Positions 42,570-43,073 of a stretch of 43,073 nt of DNA are shown here, in pieces. A program made the translations under genes and the position numbers. Position 1 is the stretch's first letter, and every line of letters begins with the position of its first letter. Under the pieces are notes generated by a model. It saw only the letters and a list, made by a program, of their open reading frames with translations, made no database searches and had not been told where the DNA came from. The stretch is from Clostridium sp. CAG:510 (lineage in GTDB: Bacteria > Bacillota > Clostridia > Lachnospirales > Lachnospiraceae): assembly GCA_000434615.1 (NCBI GenBank), contig FR880818.1:1-43073 (forward strand). The letters are read 5' to 3'.

Positions 42570-43073
42570 TTATGCGAAAGGATTTTCGGTCGGGTATCTT
42601 ACGCCTGCGGGCTGGTTGTAGTCAAGGTCTTCGATGGGAACGCCGATGTACTTGAATACTTCGTACAGAGCTTTACCGAAGTGACCGAATGCCACTGCTC
42701 CGTGGTGAGGGAAGTTCTTTTCAATCAGAACGTGACGGTAAAATCTGCCCATTTCCGGAATAGCAAATACGCCGATGCTGCCGAAGGACTTAGTGGCAAC
42801 CGGAAGTACCTCGCCCTGTGCAATGTATGCGCGGAGCTTGCAGTCTGCAGTACTCTGCAGACGGTAGAAGGTAATGTCGCCGGGCATGATGTCACCTTCG
42901 AGTGTACCGTTGGTAACTTCTTCGGGCAGGCTTCTTGCCATAATCATCTGGTTCTTCATGTTGCAGAATGCCAGCTTCTTGGAGCAGGTATTGCCGCAGT
43001 GGAAGCCCATGAAGGTATCCTTGTGTGTATAAGGGAACTTGCCTTCGATAGACTCTTTGTACATATCAGCAGG
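42570..43073 (-). CDS. L-fucose/L-arabinose isomerase-family protein, C-terminal part
   Basis: The last 167 codons of a gene whose 5' part lies beyond the right edge; the frame is open to the end of the window, so the ATG at 43064 is internal. The segment has marks of the FucI/AraA-like C-terminal domain: MGFHCGNTCSKKL, MPGDITFYRLQST and PHHGAVAFGHFGKALYE. Family members interconvert aldoses and ketoses such as fucose/fuculose or arabinose/ribulose with Mn2+. Substrate cannot be assigned from this fragment. Confidence 0.85.
   Translation of the reverse strand, partial: PADMYKESIEGKFPYTHKDTFMGFHCGNTCSKKLAFCNMKNQMIMARSLPEEVTNGTLEGDIMPGDITFYRLQSTADCKLRAYIAQGEVLPVATKSFGSIGVFAIPEMGRFYRHVLIEKNFPHHGAVAFGHFGKALYEVFKYIGVPIEDLDYNQPAGVRYPTENPFA

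Overview
The window reads as a piece of a low-to-mid GC Gram-positive chromosome, most likely a gut Lachnospiraceae (Clostridia). This is inferred from strong AGGAGG-type ribosome binding sites, sigma-A promoters with 17-nt spacers, a T-box leader on thrS, lipoprotein signals of Gram-positive type, YesM/YesN-type two-component regulation of a sugar ABC transporter, and many glycoside hydrolases. No rRNA, tRNA, CRISPR array, insertion sequence, phage gene or replication origin was seen.

Layout. (1) 1-4.2 kb: thrS with a T-box leader, and ftsH, both on the minus strand. (2) 4.3-12.3 kb: two paralogous secreted subtilisins of about 1160-1195 residues with Ig-like repeats. The first is translationally coupled to a small membrane-tethered protein whose exported domain resembles the subtilisins' own propeptide. 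(3) 12.3-16.8 kb: a zinc-ribbon protein divergent from a GH13 alpha-glucosidase, with promoters that appear to share one palindromic -35 hexamer; an iron-dependent alcohol dehydrogenase behind a MerR-type promoter; and a self-operating TetR gene. (4) 17-28.9 kb: a maltodextrin/glycogen module, all minus: response regulator (interrupted by an in-frame TAG), YesM-like kinase, kinase-coupled binding lipoprotein, binding lipoprotein, two permeases, phosphorylase, 4-alpha-glucanotransferase. No ABC ATPase is encoded, so a shared one elsewhere is implied. (5) 29-36 kb: an overlapping three-gene cluster of RND/MMPL transporter, surface-anchored GLUG-repeat protein and MATE transporter. (6) 36.1-39.4 kb: a GH26 mannanase lipoprotein divergent from a second GH13 enzyme plus a TetR regulator. 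(7) 39.5-43.1 kb: oleate hydratase, a DegV/FakB fatty-acid-binding protein, and the 3' end of a fucose/arabinose isomerase-family gene cut by the right edge.

How the parts fit. Imported maltodextrins would be handled by GlgP, MalQ and the two GH13 enzymes; regulation would run through the kinase/regulator pair if the regulator is functional. The oleate hydratase and DegV protein suggest handling of exogenous unsaturated fatty acids. The parts least explained by known systems are the subtilisin pair with its detached propeptide-like partner, the RND-GLUG-MATE operon, and a short D-[VI]-[ST]-G-N-[DN] motif repeated in three unrelated exported proteins.
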